Source: Photobacterium sp. TY1-4
Lineage (GTDB): Bacteria > Pseudomonadota > Gammaproteobacteria > Enterobacterales > Vibrionaceae
NCBI RefSeq assembly: GCF_025398175.1
Contig: NZ_CP099735.1
Location: 1,872,399 to 1,936,398, forward strand
Direction: 5' to 3'
DNA length: 64,000 bases
The notes under the pieces were generated by a model. That model was not told the origin of the DNA, did not search any database, and was given only the letters and a program-made list of their open reading frames with translations. Both the position numbers and the translations under genes were made by a program. Of the stretch, positions 25,726 to 35,329 are shown piece by piece. The stretch's first letter is position 1. Every line of letters begins with the position of its first letter.

Positions 25726-26709
25726 ATGGAAGCCTCAAGATATAAGAACATCTTGTCGAGGGTGGGGTTGTTTAGTGCAATTTTAATGCTCTCCGGGTGT
25801 GAATCTGCACTGTTGGATCCCAAGGGGATTATCGGTGTTCAGGAGAAAGAGCTGATCATTACAGCTTTGCTTCTGATGCTGATTGTCGTGATCCCGGTGA
25901 TCCTGATGACAATCTACTTCGCTTACAAATACCGCTCTGATAATACCCAGGAAGAATATGCGCCTGAATGGGCTCATTCGACCAAGATTGAAGTGGTGGT
26001 CTGGACAGTTCCAATCATCATTATCGCCATTCTGGGCGTGATCACCTGGCGTTCAACGCACGCACTGGAGCCGTCGAAGCCGCTGGTGAGTGACGTGAAG
26101 CCGGTGGAAATCCAGGTGGTGTCTCTGGACTGGAAGTGGCTGTTCATCTATCCGGAGCAAAACATTGCGACCGTGAACTATGTTGCCTTCCCGAAAGATG
26201 TGCCGGTGAACTTCAAGATCACCTCGGACAACATCATGAACTCCTTCTTTATTCCCCGTTTAGGCAGTCAGATCTACGCCATGCCGGGCATGGTAACGCG
26301 CCTGCACCTGATGGCGAACCACGCCGGTGAGTACAAAGGCATCGCGGCCAGCTACAGCGGCGAAGGTTTTTCGCACATGAAGTTCAAGGCCGTGGCTCTG
26401 GACGAGCGCGCCAGCTTCAACCAGTGGGTTGAGCAGGTGAAAGCCGCGCCACAGCAGCTGCATGATTTCAGTGATTATGAAGCGCTGGCGGAGCCGAGCA
26501 TTGATGTTCCGGTGACGTTCTACTCGAAAGTACCGCACTCCCTGTTCTCCGATGTTGTGATGCAGTTCGAAGGCGGAATGCACTCGCAAATGTCGGAAGA
26601 AGGTCACATGGGCAATGGCCATATGAGCAACAACCATCCGAGTAATAACCATTCAGGTCATCACGCGATGGAACAAGCTCAGATGGACAAGGCTGAACAC
26701 GAAGGTTAA
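25726..26709 (+). CDS. cyoA: Cytochrome bo3 ubiquinol oxidase subunit II
   Basis: A 327-residue lipoprotein subunit of the proton-pumping quinol oxidase. A signal peptide ends in the lipobox LMLSGCES (Cys at about 25). Two membrane helices follow (about 41-66 and 90-112), then the periplasmic cupredoxin domain ([37 protein letters not shown]). The CuA ligands of cytochrome c oxidases are absent, as expected for a quinol oxidase. The last 45 residues are unusually rich in His and Met (about eight His and six Met), which could bind copper. It is the first gene of cyoABCDE. Confidence 0.95.
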   Translation: MEASRYKNILSRVGLFSAILMLSGCESALLDPKGIIGVQEKELIITALLLMLIVVIPVILMTIYFAYKYRSDNTQEEYAPEWAHSTKIEVVVWTVPIIIIAILGVITWRSTHALEPSKPLVSDVKPVEIQVVSLDWKWLFIYPEQNIATVNYVAFPKDVPVNFKITSDNIMNSFFIPRLGSQIYAMPGMVTRLHLMANHAGEYKGIAASYSGEGFSHMKFKAVALDERASFNQWVEQVKAAPQQLHDFSDYEALAEPSIDVPVTFYSKVPHSLFSDVVMQFEGGMHSQMSEEGHMGNGHMSNNHPSNNHSGHHAMEQAQMDKAEHEG

Positions 26710-26716
26710 TGAGATT

Positions 26717-28756
26717 ATGTTTGGAAGACTAACACTAGAGTCCATTCCTTATCATGAGCCCATCATTATGGTGACGCTTGGGGTGATTGCGCTGGTCGGT
26801 CTCGCGGTTGTCGCGATGATCACCCGTGCTGGGAAATGGCAATACCTCTGGAATGAGTGGTTTACTTCGGTCGATCACAAGAAAATTGGTTTTATGTACA
26901 TCGCTGTGGCGATGATTATGCTGCTGCGTGGCTTTGCCGATGCGGTGATGATGCGAAGCCAGCAGTTGTTTTCTGCTGCGGGCGAAGCCGGTTACCTGCC
27001 GCCGCATCACTACGATCAGATCTTTACCGCCCACGGCGTGATTATGATCTTCTTCGTGGCGATGCCGCTGATCATCGGCCTGATGAACATCATCGTGCCA
27101 CTGCAGATTGGTGCGCGCGACGTGGCGTTCCCGTTCCTGAACAACCTGAGCTTCTGGCTGTTTGTGGTCGGTGTGATCCTGACCAACATGTCACTGGCGG
27201 TAGGTGAGTTCGGTCGTACCGGTTGGCTGGCATATCCGCCGCTGTCGGGGATTGACGCCAGTCCGGGCGTCGGGGTCGACTACTGGATCTGGGCGCTGCA
27301 GATCTCCGGGGTGGGGACCACGCTGTCGGGTGTGAACTTCTTCACCACCATCTTGCGCATGCGTACCCCGTCGATGCCACTGATGAAGATGCCGGTCTTT
27401 ACCTGGGCGTCGCTGTGCTCGAACATCCTGATCATTATCTCGTTCCCGATCCTGACCGTGACTATCGCGCTCTTGACGCTGGACCGTTACGTTGGCACCC
27501 ACTTCTTCACCAATGACATGGGTGGCAACATGATGATGTATGTCAACCTGATTTGGGCCTGGGGTCACCCGGAAGTGTACATTCTGGTGCTGCCGGTCTT
27601 CGGTGTGTTCTCAGAAGTAACGGCCACGTTCGCGCGCAAGAAGCTGTTCGGTTACACCTCGCTGGTTTGGGCAACGATTGTGATCACCGTGCTGGCCTTC
27701 GTCGTTTGGCTGCACCACTTCTTTACCATGGGCGGCGGCGCGAATGTGAACGCCTTCTTTGGCATTGCCACCATGATTATCTCGATCCCGACCGGGGTGA
27801 AGATCTTCAACTGGCTGTTCACCATGTACAAAGGCCGCATTACGTTCACCACGCCAATGCTGTGGACCATCGGCTTTTTGATCTCCTTCACGATTGGCGG
27901 GATGACCGGTGTTCTGATGGCGGTTCCGGGTGCGGACTTCGTCCTGCATAACTCGGTCTTCCTGATTGCGCACTTCCATAACGTCATCATCGGTGGTGTA
28001 GTCTTCGGCTGTTTTGCCGGTATGGCTTACTGGTTCCCGAAAATGACCGGTTTCACCCTGAACGAAGCCTGGGGTAAGCGTGCCTTCTGGTGCTGGATCA
28101 TCGGTTTCATTCTGGCCTTCGTACCGCTGTACGCGTTGGGCTTCATGGGCATGACCCGTCGTCTGAGCCAGGATATCAACCCTGAGTTCTTCCCGCTGCT
28201 GGCCGTTGCGGCTTGTGGTACGGCGATTATTGCCGCAGGTGTGCTGTGTCAGTTCATTCAGATCTTCGTGAGTATCCGTGACCGTCACCAGAATGCTGAT
28301 CTGAGCGGTGACCCGTGGGATGGCCGTACCCTGGAGTGGGCAACGTCTTCTCCACCGGCGTTCTACAACTTTGCCGTGCTGCCGAAAGGCGACGAGCTGG
28401 ATGCGTTCTGGTATCAGAAAGAGCGCGGCGAGCACAACAAAGATCAGGAAGCGGACTATCAGCCAATCCATATGCCGAAGAACACCCCAACCGGGATGTA
28501 TGTTTCTGCATGGTCTCTGGTGTTTGGTTTCGCGATGATCTGGTACATCTGGTGGCTGGCCGCGATCGGCTTTGTCGGCATGATCGTGACTTGTATCCGC
28601 CACAGCTTCAACGAAGACGTGGACTACTACGTGACCGTTGAAGAAATCAAAGCGATTGAAGCGGAACGTCAAGCCAAGCTGAAACAAGCGAAAGGGCAAG
28701 TGACGTCCGGCAATGAAGATAACGATGATGATCTGGAGGTGACCTATGCAAACTAA
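26717..28756 (+). CDS. cyoB: Cytochrome bo3 ubiquinol oxidase subunit I
   Basis: A 679-residue heme-copper oxidase core subunit with about 15 membrane helices. It carries heme b, heme o3 and CuB. Ligand histidines lie in [31 protein letters not shown] (His-Tyr pair region), [11 protein letters not shown] and [14 protein letters not shown]. It reduces oxygen to water and pumps protons. The gene starts 7 bases after cyoA and overlaps cyoC by 11 bases, indicating tight coupling. Confidence 0.96.
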   Translation: MFGRLTLESIPYHEPIIMVTLGVIALVGLAVVAMITRAGKWQYLWNEWFTSVDHKKIGFMYIAVAMIMLLRGFADAVMMRSQQLFSAAGEAGYLPPHHYDQIFTAHGVIMIFFVAMPLIIGLMNIIVPLQIGARDVAFPFLNNLSFWLFVVGVILTNMSLAVGEFGRTGWLAYPPLSGIDASPGVGVDYWIWALQISGVGTTLSGVNFFTTILRMRTPSMPLMKMPVFTWASLCSNILIIISFPILTVTIALLTLDRYVGTHFFTNDMGGNMMMYVNLIWAWGHPEVYILVLPVFGVFSEVTATFARKKLFGYTSLVWATIVITVLAFVVWLHHFFTMGGGANVNAFFGIATMIISIPTGVKIFNWLFTMYKGRITFTTPMLWTIGFLISFTIGGMTGVLMAVPGADFVLHNSVFLIAHFHNVIIGGVVFGCFAGMAYWFPKMTGFTLNEAWGKRAFWCWIIGFILAFVPLYALGFMGMTRRLSQDINPEFFPLLAVAACGTAIIAAGVLCQFIQIFVSIRDRHQNADLSGDPWDGRTLEWATSSPPAFYNFAVLPKGDELDAFWYQKERGEHNKDQEADYQPIHMPKNTPTGMYVSAWSLVFGFAMIWYIWWLAAIGFVGMIVTCIRHSFNEDVDYYVTVEEIKAIEAERQAKLKQAKGQVTSGNEDNDDDLEVTYAN

Positions 28757-29351
28757 TGCGATTTCGCATGATCATGGTCATGATCACCACGACACGGCAG
28801 GCAACAAGCTGTTTGGCTTCTGGATTTACCTGATGAGTGACTGCATCCTGTTTGCAAGCCTGTTTGCAACTTATGCAGTCCTGGTTAACGGCACGGCCGG
28901 TGGCCCAAGCGGGAAAGACATTTTCGAGCTGCCGTTCGTCTTCACGGAAACCATGATGCTGCTGTTCAGTAGTATCACCTTCGGCTTCGGTATCATTGCC
29001 ATGAAGCGCAAAGATATCGCCGGTCTGAAACGATGGATGGGGATCACCTTCCTGCTGGGTCTGGGCTTTATCATCATGGAAGTGTACGAGTTCCATCACC
29101 TGATTGCCGAAGGATACGGCCCGGATCGCAGCGCGTTCCTGTCTGCCTTCTTTGCACTGGTCGGGACCCACGGCCTGCACGTGACCTTCGGTCTGATCTG
29201 GCTGGCCGTGTGCTACTGGCAGCTCAATACCAAGGGCCTGAACGAGATGATGGAAACCCGTTTCCATTGTCTGAGCCTGTTCTGGCACTTCCTGGATATC
29301 GTCTGGATCTGTGTTTTCACCATCGTTTATCTGCTGGGGGTCATGTCATGA
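28746..29351 (+). CDS. cyoC: Cytochrome bo3 ubiquinol oxidase subunit III
   Basis: A 201-residue protein with five membrane helices ([20 protein letters not shown] is the first) and the conserved [14 protein letters not shown] segment. It is a structural subunit that stabilises the oxidase. The N-terminal HDHGHDHHD is a short histidine-rich tail. Its start overlaps the end of cyoB by 11 bases and its stop overlaps the cyoD start as ATGA. Confidence 0.95.
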   Translation: MQTNAISHDHGHDHHDTAGNKLFGFWIYLMSDCILFASLFATYAVLVNGTAGGPSGKDIFELPFVFTETMMLLFSSITFGFGIIAMKRKDIAGLKRWMGITFLLGLGFIIMEVYEFHHLIAEGYGPDRSAFLSAFFALVGTHGLHVTFGLIWLAVCYWQLNTKGLNEMMETRFHCLSLFWHFLDIVWICVFTIVYLLGVMS

Positions 29352-29662
29352 GCCAACAACACGCTGATTCTGGGGTGCAGGACTACGTCAAAGGCTTTAT
29401 CGCCTCGCTGATCCTGACCATTATCCCGTTCTACTTCGTGGCGACGCAGAGCCTGCCGGATACCATCACTTACGTGCTGATGTTCGGTTGTGCCATTGTG
29501 CAGTTGCTGGTGCACCTGGTGTACTTCCTGCACATGGAGATCCGCACCGAAGACGGCCAGTGGAATATGATTTCCCTGGTGTTTACCGCGCTGGTGGTGT
29601 TTATCGTGATTGCCGGTTCCATCTGGATTATGTGGAACCTCAACGTCAACATGATGATGTAG
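29348..29662 (+). CDS. cyoD: Cytochrome bo3 ubiquinol oxidase subunit IV
   Basis: A 104-residue protein of three membrane helices ([60 protein letters not shown]). It assists CuB binding and assembly. The ATG at 29348 overlaps the cyoC stop by four bases, so this start is preferred. Confidence 0.95.
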   Translation: MSQQHADSGVQDYVKGFIASLILTIIPFYFVATQSLPDTITYVLMFGCAIVQLLVHLVYFLHMEIRTEDGQWNMISLVFTALVVFIVIAGSIWIMWNLNVNMMM

Positions 29663-29668
29663 GGCGTC

Positions 29669-30535
29669 ATGATTAAGAGCTACATTTCCATTACCAAGCC
29701 GGGCATCATCATCGGCAACCTGATTTCTGTGGCGGCGGGGTTCTTCCTCGCTGCCAAAACAGAAGCGGCGGATATCACATTGCTGGCGTTCACCCTGTTG
29801 GGTGTGGCCTGTGTGATTGCCTCCGGCTGCGTGGTGAATAACATCTTTGATCGCGATATCGACAGCAAAATGGACCGGACCCGGAATCGGATCCTGGTCC
29901 AGGATGGGTTGAATATCGATCACGTGTTCATCTATGCAGTCGCGCTGCTGCTGGTGGGAACCGCGGTGCTGTATCGCATCGCCAACCCGCTTTCAGCGGT
30001 GGTGGTGTTGCTGGGTTACGTGTTTTACGTGTTCTTCTACACCATGTGGTACAAGCGTACCTCGGTCTACGGCACCCTGGTCGGCAGCGTCTCCGGCGCG
30101 GTACCGCCGCTGGTCGGTTACCTGGCGGTGACCAACTACATCAGCTTAGATGCCGTGTTGCTGTTTGCGCTATTCTGCCTGTGGCAGATGCCGCACTCCT
30201 ATGCCATCGCCATGTTCCGCATGCAGGATTACCGCGACGCGGGCATTCCGGTATTGCCGGTGGTCGAAGGCATTGAGAAGGCGCGTAAGCACATGCAAGC
30301 CTACGTGGTGGCTTTCAGTGCAGTTGCGCTGGGCTTGTTCCTGCTGGGTGGCGGCGGCTATGAATACCTGGCGGTGGCCTCGGCGGTCTGCCTGATGTGG
30401 ACCCGGGTGACCTTCCGAAAAGTGACCGACGACAACTATGTCGACTGGTCCAAAGCGGTGTTCAAAACCTCGCTGCTGGTGGTGATGGGAATTAGCACGG
30501 TGTTGGGCGTCGAGCTGATCCCGCTGACGATCTGA
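29669..30535 (+). CDS. cyoE: Protoheme IX farnesyltransferase (heme O synthase)
   Basis: A 288-residue polytopic UbiA-superfamily enzyme that adds the farnesyl group to heme b to give heme o, needed by CyoB. The first Asp-rich site is NNIFDRDIDSKMDRTRNR; the second is MFRMQDYRDAGIPVLP. It starts 6 bases after cyoD and is followed by a strong terminator, closing the operon. Confidence 0.95.
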   Translation: MIKSYISITKPGIIIGNLISVAAGFFLAAKTEAADITLLAFTLLGVACVIASGCVVNNIFDRDIDSKMDRTRNRILVQDGLNIDHVFIYAVALLLVGTAVLYRIANPLSAVVVLLGYVFYVFFYTMWYKRTSVYGTLVGSVSGAVPPLVGYLAVTNYISLDAVLLFALFCLWQMPHSYAIAMFRMQDYRDAGIPVLPVVEGIEKARKHMQAYVVAFSAVALGLFLLGGGGYEYLAVASAVCLMWTRVTFRKVTDDNYVDWSKAVFKTSLLVVMGISTVLGVELIPLTI

Positions 30536-30564
30536 CCCCATATCTGACTTTACTTGGCTGAATC

Positions 30565-30591
30565 AAAGGCATCCTTCGGGATGCCTTTTTT
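30565..30591 (+). terminator. Terminator of the cyo operon
   Basis: AAAGGCATCC and GGATGCCTTT form a perfect 10-bp stem with a TTCG tetraloop, followed by more T residues. It lies 30 bases past cyoE. The same 10-bp arm occurs in the hairpin at 32253, on the far side of the AT-rich islet. Confidence 0.95.
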
Positions 30592-30767
30592 GATCGTTGT
30601 TGGTCAGGCTGGTGTTTTGGTGGATATTCAGTCAGAGTCTATGTAGTTTATTAAGATAAATAACCTCTCACAGATAATTTGTGCGCGCGTTAATGATTGA
30701 TGTGAGTTGGTAATGTAGACCGATCTTTCAATAAAGAATACATTGAACACTGCATAGAGGGGACACC

Positions 30768-31208
30768 ATGAAAATCGACTTAGACTACTTTCGAAAAATG
30801 CTCGATGTGTTCTTGGAAGCTGAAACAGCTCATGTTGAATTGTATGATTTTCCTCAATCTGGTGTTGAGTACGTTGATGCCCAAACTCAAGAACTTAATG
30901 AAAAGTTCATTTTTCACTTTCAGTTGCTCACTGAAAATAAGTTAATCAGTAACAGAAACATGGACTCCTACAATCTTAGCGACCTTGGTATTAGGTTTGG
31001 GGCTAGTGGTGATTGTATTCTTAGTATTATTCCACTCAGACTAACCCAAGCCGGTCATGACTTCGCTTTAACACTTCACAACAAAGAAGTCATCGAAAAA
31101 TTGAAATCTGAGCTCAAAGATATGCCTTTCAAAGTCATCTTTGAGGGTGGTCAAAAACTACTACAGCATTACGCTAAAAAGAAACTTAACGCTCTGTTAG
31201 CAGAGTAA
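30768..31208 (+). CDS. DUF2513-family protein
   Basis: A 146-residue soluble protein with the DUF2513 pattern: an N-terminal winged-helix-like start (MKIDLDYFRKMLDVFLEAE), HFQLLTENKLIS, then LTQAGHDFALTLHNKEVIEK. The ending is a C-terminal helix rich in Lys. DUF2513 proteins are common in prophages and mobile islets, sometimes beside defence genes, and their function is unknown. Base composition is clearly lower in GC than the flanking cyo and putP genes, a sign of transfer. AGGGGA lies 6 bases upstream of the ATG. The next gene follows after 18 bases and is probably co-transcribed. Confidence 0.75.
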   Translation: MKIDLDYFRKMLDVFLEAETAHVELYDFPQSGVEYVDAQTQELNEKFIFHFQLLTENKLISNRNMDSYNLSDLGIRFGASGDCILSIIPLRLTQAGHDFALTLHNKEVIEKLKSELKDMPFKVIFEGGQKLLQHYAKKKLNALLAE

Positions 31209-31226
31209 TGAGAAGGTTGTTGTCAA

Positions 31227-32165
31227 ATGACTAAACAAAGAGGAATCATCTTCTGTCCAGAATTTGAAGATCTTAATGGAGATGTTTACATCCCCCATGT
31301 ACAAATACGAAAAGAACAAATCCAGTTTTTCTGTTTGTATTGGGACTACATCATTCAACCCGTTACAGCACAATTACCCAGATGGAAACGAACGACTGAC
31401 GAGCTTATGCTAGAAGAGGCGTCAATTCTGATAAAGGATTATCAGGACTATCCTACTGAAGGTCAGCAAACCTTCGTAAAAGAGTATGCCTACAGCCTCA
31501 AGTCAGATGGTGCTCATAACTGGGTTAAATCCTTCATCGAGTATCAAAATCAAGCACTGAATAAAGCTCAAAGGGAACAACCCAACGTTATATGGACTCC
31601 TCAACAATCATACCGAAGATTTCTTTCAACGCCGGAGATATCATCCGATGTTTACTGTATTCAAATGGAGCTGCATAAGAAACTACCAGTCCCCTCTCAA
31701 GGCTCTTCAGCTAAGGAAATCGTAGCATTCAAACACGATAACTCTCATTTGTTCCGAGAATTGAAACACTCTATTGATCGCCTGGCTCATTTTGTATCTC
31801 AAGCTAATGAAGCTAGCGAGTTCTCTCTTGATTTGGCCACTACTGATCTGGAAAAGGCCATAGAAGAAATCAAGGGTAAATCTCGCCAACGATTCGGTAG
31901 CCTCGTTCAATTTGAAGGTATCAAGATAAACCTTGGCTCAAACAATCTAGCAAGTAATTTAGACAGCGTGATAAAAGGAGCAACAATAGCGGGTTCAACT
32001 TCGCTAAGCCCTCTTAATGCCATATTGGGAGGTGCATTAGGCGCATTAGCAAGCTTTATATCGTTAACGCCTGTAAAGAGTAAAAAACTCTATTGTATTC
32101 CGGAAGCGCAACTTGAACTGAGCTATTTAACTAAAGGGTATCAATCCGGGCTACTTAAAAAGTGA
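31227..32165 (+). CDS. Unknown protein, DUF6236-like, paired with the DUF2513 gene
   Basis: A 312-residue protein beginning MTKQRGIIFCPEFEDLNGDV, in the style of the DUF6236 group often seen near phage and defence genes. The middle is helical and charged. Residues about 250-285 hold a small-residue hydrophobic stretch (ATIAGSTSLSPLNAILGGAL) that could be one membrane segment or a pore-forming helix. There are no nuclease, ATPase or toxin motifs that I recognise. It shares the AT-rich composition of its partner and begins 18 bases after it (AGAAGG as ribosome site). The pair could be a regulator/effector unit (inference). Family name is from memory and moderately sure. Confidence 0.6.
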   Translation: MTKQRGIIFCPEFEDLNGDVYIPHVQIRKEQIQFFCLYWDYIIQPVTAQLPRWKRTTDELMLEEASILIKDYQDYPTEGQQTFVKEYAYSLKSDGAHNWVKSFIEYQNQALNKAQREQPNVIWTPQQSYRRFLSTPEISSDVYCIQMELHKKLPVPSQGSSAKEIVAFKHDNSHLFRELKHSIDRLAHFVSQANEASEFSLDLATTDLEKAIEEIKGKSRQRFGSLVQFEGIKINLGSNNLASNLDSVIKGATIAGSTSLSPLNAILGGALGALASFISLTPVKSKKLYCIPEAQLELSYLTKGYQSGLLKK

Positions 32166-32250
32166 ATAGTAGAGCGGTGTCTTTCAGGCTATTGGTGAGG
32201 GATTGAATTGAAGTCGCACAACTGCATTGTCGGTGGAACAACATGCAGAA

Positions 32251-32277
32251 GAAAAGGCATCCAGATCGGATGCCTTT
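32251..32277 (-). terminator. Terminator of the ectC-putP transcript
   Basis: AAAGGCATCC and GGATGCCTTT form a perfect 10-bp stem around AGATC; on the minus strand it runs into TTTTC, about 70 bases past the putP stop. It may also stop the plus-strand islet genes. Its arms are identical to those of the cyo terminator at 30565. Confidence 0.85.
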
Positions 32278-32348
32278 GGGAGTGATGTGATCATGCAATT
32301 GAGTCACTCAGGCAAAGCCATAGCTGAACGCTCAAAACGGTCATTCGC

Positions 32349-33788
32349 TTAGTAGGCTGTCTCAGTGTTTGCTGTTTTCGTGGTCTGATAGCGGGTGATG
32401 GCAATTATCACCAGGCTGGCTGCGATAAAGCCGGGTACCACACCGAACAGGTCGAAAATGCCGCCCTGGTTCTGGTTCCAAATCAGGGCCACCACGGAGC
32501 CGACGACCAGTCCGCTGATGGCGGCGGTTCGCGTCATGCGTTTCCAGAACAGGCTAAACAGGATCACCGGGCCGAAAGAAGCCCCGAATCCACCCCAGGC
32601 GTAAGCGACCATACTCAGCAGCGTGGCATCGGCTTTCTGGTAAGCCAGGAAGAAGCCAATCAGTGCGATGGCCAGCACGGCCAGCCGAGCAATCTGCAAC
32701 ACTTCTTTATCGGATGCCCGCGGGCGGACATAGGCGCGATAAAAGTCTTCCGACAGGGTAGAAGAACAAACCAAAAGCTGGGAGTCGATGGTGCTCATAA
32801 TGGAGGCCAGAACCCCGGCGATGATCAGCCCGGCAACAAACGGGTGGAAGATAGCCTGAGACAGCGCAATAAAGATGGTTTCACCGTTCTCAAGCGGGGT
32901 TGCGAAGTAGCTGCGACCCAGAAAACCGACCAAGACCGCTGAAATCATGGTGATACTGGTCCAGATCACCGCAATCTGTCGCGAAATTTTAATATCTTCG
33001 ACGCTGCGGACACTCATGAAACGTACCAGCACATGAGGTTGACCCATATAGCCGATACACCAGCCACTCAGAGAGATGAGTCCCCAGAACCAGCCTTGAT
33101 CCGGACGCAGATCCGCAAAGTTGATGTCGTTCAGCAATTGCGCGGTTGTGGTTGAACCGGGCTCGCCGTCGGTGATGAAGACAATCGCCAGTGCCACGAT
33201 CAACAGAGATAACGCCATCATCAGTCCCTGGAAGAAGTCAGTCCAGCACACCGCCAGATACCCGCCGAGGAAGGTATAGGAGACAATCACAATCCCACCG
33301 ACCAAGAGTGCGGTGTGGTAGTCGATACCGAAGGTGTTTTCGAACAGCACGGCACCGCCACTCAACCCGGCGGCAACATAAAAAGTAAAGAACACCAGCG
33401 TCACGACGGAAGAGGTGAGGCGCAGGATGTTGGACTTGTCCTGAAAGCGGTTTTGCAGATATTCAGGAATAGTCTGCGCATCCCCGAGCTGTTCAGTCAT
33501 TACTCGCAGTTTTGGTGCAATGAATTTCCAGTTGACGTAAACGCCCATCAGGGTGAATAGGACGATCCAGAGATTGCTCAGGCCACCGATATACAGCGCG
33601 CCAGGAAGGCCCATCAGGGCCCACCCGCTCAAATCTGAAGCGCCGGCACTGAGGGCGGCGACGCTCGGAGGCAGATTACGCGATCCTAAAATATAGTCTG
33701 AAGTGCTGCTGGTGCGTTTGTAGAAGTAAAAACCAATCAGCAACATACTGAGCAAATATAGTAAGAATGATCCATGTAGATAAAACAT
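32349..33788 (-). CDS. putP: Sodium/proline symporter PutP family
   Basis: A 479-residue sodium:solute symporter (SSS family) with about 13 membrane helices. Hallmarks are ALSAGASDLSGWALMGLPGA (Na+ and substrate site in TM2), YLQNRFQDKSNILR, and GGYLAVCWTDFFQGLMM. It brings in L-proline with sodium. Located 40 bases downstream of a solitary ectC, it may serve in osmoprotection and import proline or an ectoine-like solute (inference). No putA is present in the window. Confidence 0.88.
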   Translation of the reverse strand: MFYLHGSFLLYLLSMLLIGFYFYKRTSSTSDYILGSRNLPPSVAALSAGASDLSGWALMGLPGALYIGGLSNLWIVLFTLMGVYVNWKFIAPKLRVMTEQLGDAQTIPEYLQNRFQDKSNILRLTSSVVTLVFFTFYVAAGLSGGAVLFENTFGIDYHTALLVGGIVIVSYTFLGGYLAVCWTDFFQGLMMALSLLIVALAIVFITDGEPGSTTTAQLLNDINFADLRPDQGWFWGLISLSGWCIGYMGQPHVLVRFMSVRSVEDIKISRQIAVIWTSITMISAVLVGFLGRSYFATPLENGETIFIALSQAIFHPFVAGLIIAGVLASIMSTIDSQLLVCSSTLSEDFYRAYVRPRASDKEVLQIARLAVLAIALIGFFLAYQKADATLLSMVAYAWGGFGASFGPVILFSLFWKRMTRTAAISGLVVGSVVALIWNQNQGGIFDLFGVVPGFIAASLVIIAITRYQTTKTANTETAY

Positions 33789-33828
33789 AACCTGCCTCCT
33801 GATCCGTGGGGTTATTATCCTGGGGTGA

Positions 33829-34215
33829 TTAATAGGCGGACGAGTCGTCGCCGTCTAAACTGTGGGTTTCCGTTCCCTGCAACGGTGGGTTGAACACGCT
33901 GACCAGGATTAGATCTTTGTCTTCGCTGGCACGCAGATAGTGCTTGTCGTGTTCATCGAGGACATAAATCGTGCCCGGGACAATCCGGAACCGCTCGCCG
34001 GCCATGTTTTCCACTTCACCTTCACCACCGATGCAGTAGCAGGCTTCCAGGTGGTTTTTGTATTCCAGCAGGGACTCGGTGCCACGGGTGACCACGGTAT
34101 GGCAGACGGTAAAGCCCATCTGGTCTTGCAGAGTCAGGAGACGGTGGCTGGTTCCGTTGCCCCAGTGAACAAAGTGCTCAGAGCCTTCGACATCATTCAA
34201 CGATCTGATAAACAT
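33829..34215 (-). CDS. ectC: Solitary L-ectoine synthase (EctC)
   Basis: A 128-residue cupin enzyme that normally cyclises N-gamma-acetyl-diaminobutyrate to ectoine. Family signatures are [35 protein letters not shown] and the C-terminal [28 protein letters not shown]. The metal-binding Glu, Tyr and His positions are conserved. The ATG at 34215 has AAGGA 9 bases upstream; longer upstream in-frame extensions lack a ribosome site. No ectA or ectB lies nearby, so the substrate must come from elsewhere on the chromosome or from outside the cell. It is the first gene of an ectC-putP transcript and divergent from a LysR gene. Confidence 0.92.
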   Translation of the reverse strand: MFIRSLNDVEGSEHFVHWGNGTSHRLLTLQDQMGFTVCHTVVTRGTESLLEYKNHLEACYCIGGEGEVENMAGERFRIVPGTIYVLDEHDKHYLRASEDKDLILVSVFNPPLQGTETHSLDGDDSSAY

Positions 34216-34363
34216 AAAAATATCCTTCAAAAAAACACGTTCATCGAAATCTCTGTTAGCGCTAATCAGAGTCCGTGCATCATAGGTTTGTTGCTTATTG
34301 GTTAACAACTCATTAAATCTCACATAGAATGTAAGAAAAACTAACACGCTGTGGACGCTGAAT

Positions 34364-35242
34364 ATGAAAATGCCCCTGAAATCAATTTATTACTTTGAAT
34401 CGGTGGCGCGCCTGGGCAGTTATTCTGCGGCGGCGAAAGAGATGTTTGTGACCCATGCTGCGGTGATCGGTCAGGTAAAGACGCTGGAGCAGTGGATGGG
34501 GAAGAAACTGGTCTACCGGCAACAAAACCGGGTGATGCTGACCGAGGCAGGCGCCGCCTTTGCAGCGCAATTGACCGAGCCGTTTGCCCAGCTGCGCGAT
34601 GCCGTTCAGACGCATCGCAAAGAAGGACACAACAAGTTGGTGATTGGTTGCCTGCCGTCGCTGGCGACCTGTTTTTTATTACCGCACATCCATGATTTTA
34701 AAACTCGTTATCCGGACATTGAGTTGACGTTGCAGTATCAGCTCGCCGCGGCGGAAAACACTGCGGATTTTGTGCTGGGTTTTACCGATGAACCATTAAC
34801 CGAGACCATGCAGGAGCTGTTCAATGGGGCAACCGTGCCGGTCTGTGGTCGTGAATATGCCGCTAAAATTGAAGAATTTTCGGCAAATCACCTCAATCAA
34901 TATGATTTGTTACATGACGAGGATCGTCGGGCCTGGCAGCGCTGGTACGAGCGTTACGCTGATGCCCAGACGCCAGAGATTTCCCATCCGCCAGTGAGTC
35001 GGGGCACGGTGTTCAGCGACTTTAATATGATGCGCATTGCAGCAATCAATAATAACGGGATTGCGCTGTGTCCGAAGGCATTGATTGCTACCGAGCTGGG
35101 ATCCGGCGAACTGGTGCAACTCTCGCCGTTGGCCGGGAACCGGAATCGGCGATACTACCTGCGGGCAAACGGCGTTTCCGGCGACAGCCAACGGGCATTT
35201 TCTGACTGGGTGATGGCGTTAGCGCAATCAAAGATCGCATAA
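34364..35242 (+). CDS. LysR-family regulator, GcvA-like
   Basis: A 292-residue protein with N-terminal HTH ([39 protein letters not shown]) and a LysR effector domain. The recognition helix starts with Thr-His-Ala-Ala, as in the GcvA subgroup. It is divergent from ectC with 148 bases between, so control of ectC-putP is likely. Confidence 0.88.
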   Translation: MKMPLKSIYYFESVARLGSYSAAAKEMFVTHAAVIGQVKTLEQWMGKKLVYRQQNRVMLTEAGAAFAAQLTEPFAQLRDAVQTHRKEGHNKLVIGCLPSLATCFLLPHIHDFKTRYPDIELTLQYQLAAAENTADFVLGFTDEPLTETMQELFNGATVPVCGREYAAKIEEFSANHLNQYDLLHDEDRRAWQRWYERYADAQTPEISHPPVSRGTVFSDFNMMRIAAINNNGIALCPKALIATELGSGELVQLSPLAGNRNRRYYLRANGVSGDSQRAFSDWVMALAQSKIA

Positions 35243-35329
35243 AGAAGTGCATGGTTGAGCACGCAATTTCCCCCATGGCTGCCACAATGAAGAAAGCAAA
35301 GCGGAATGGTTTTAGCAGCAGGAGGGGGA

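Noticed and set aside
27611..28699. A 362-codon open frame on the minus strand opposite cyoB
   Set aside because: cyoB is unmistakable; the antisense frame is low-complexity and arises from codon bias in a GC-rich gene.
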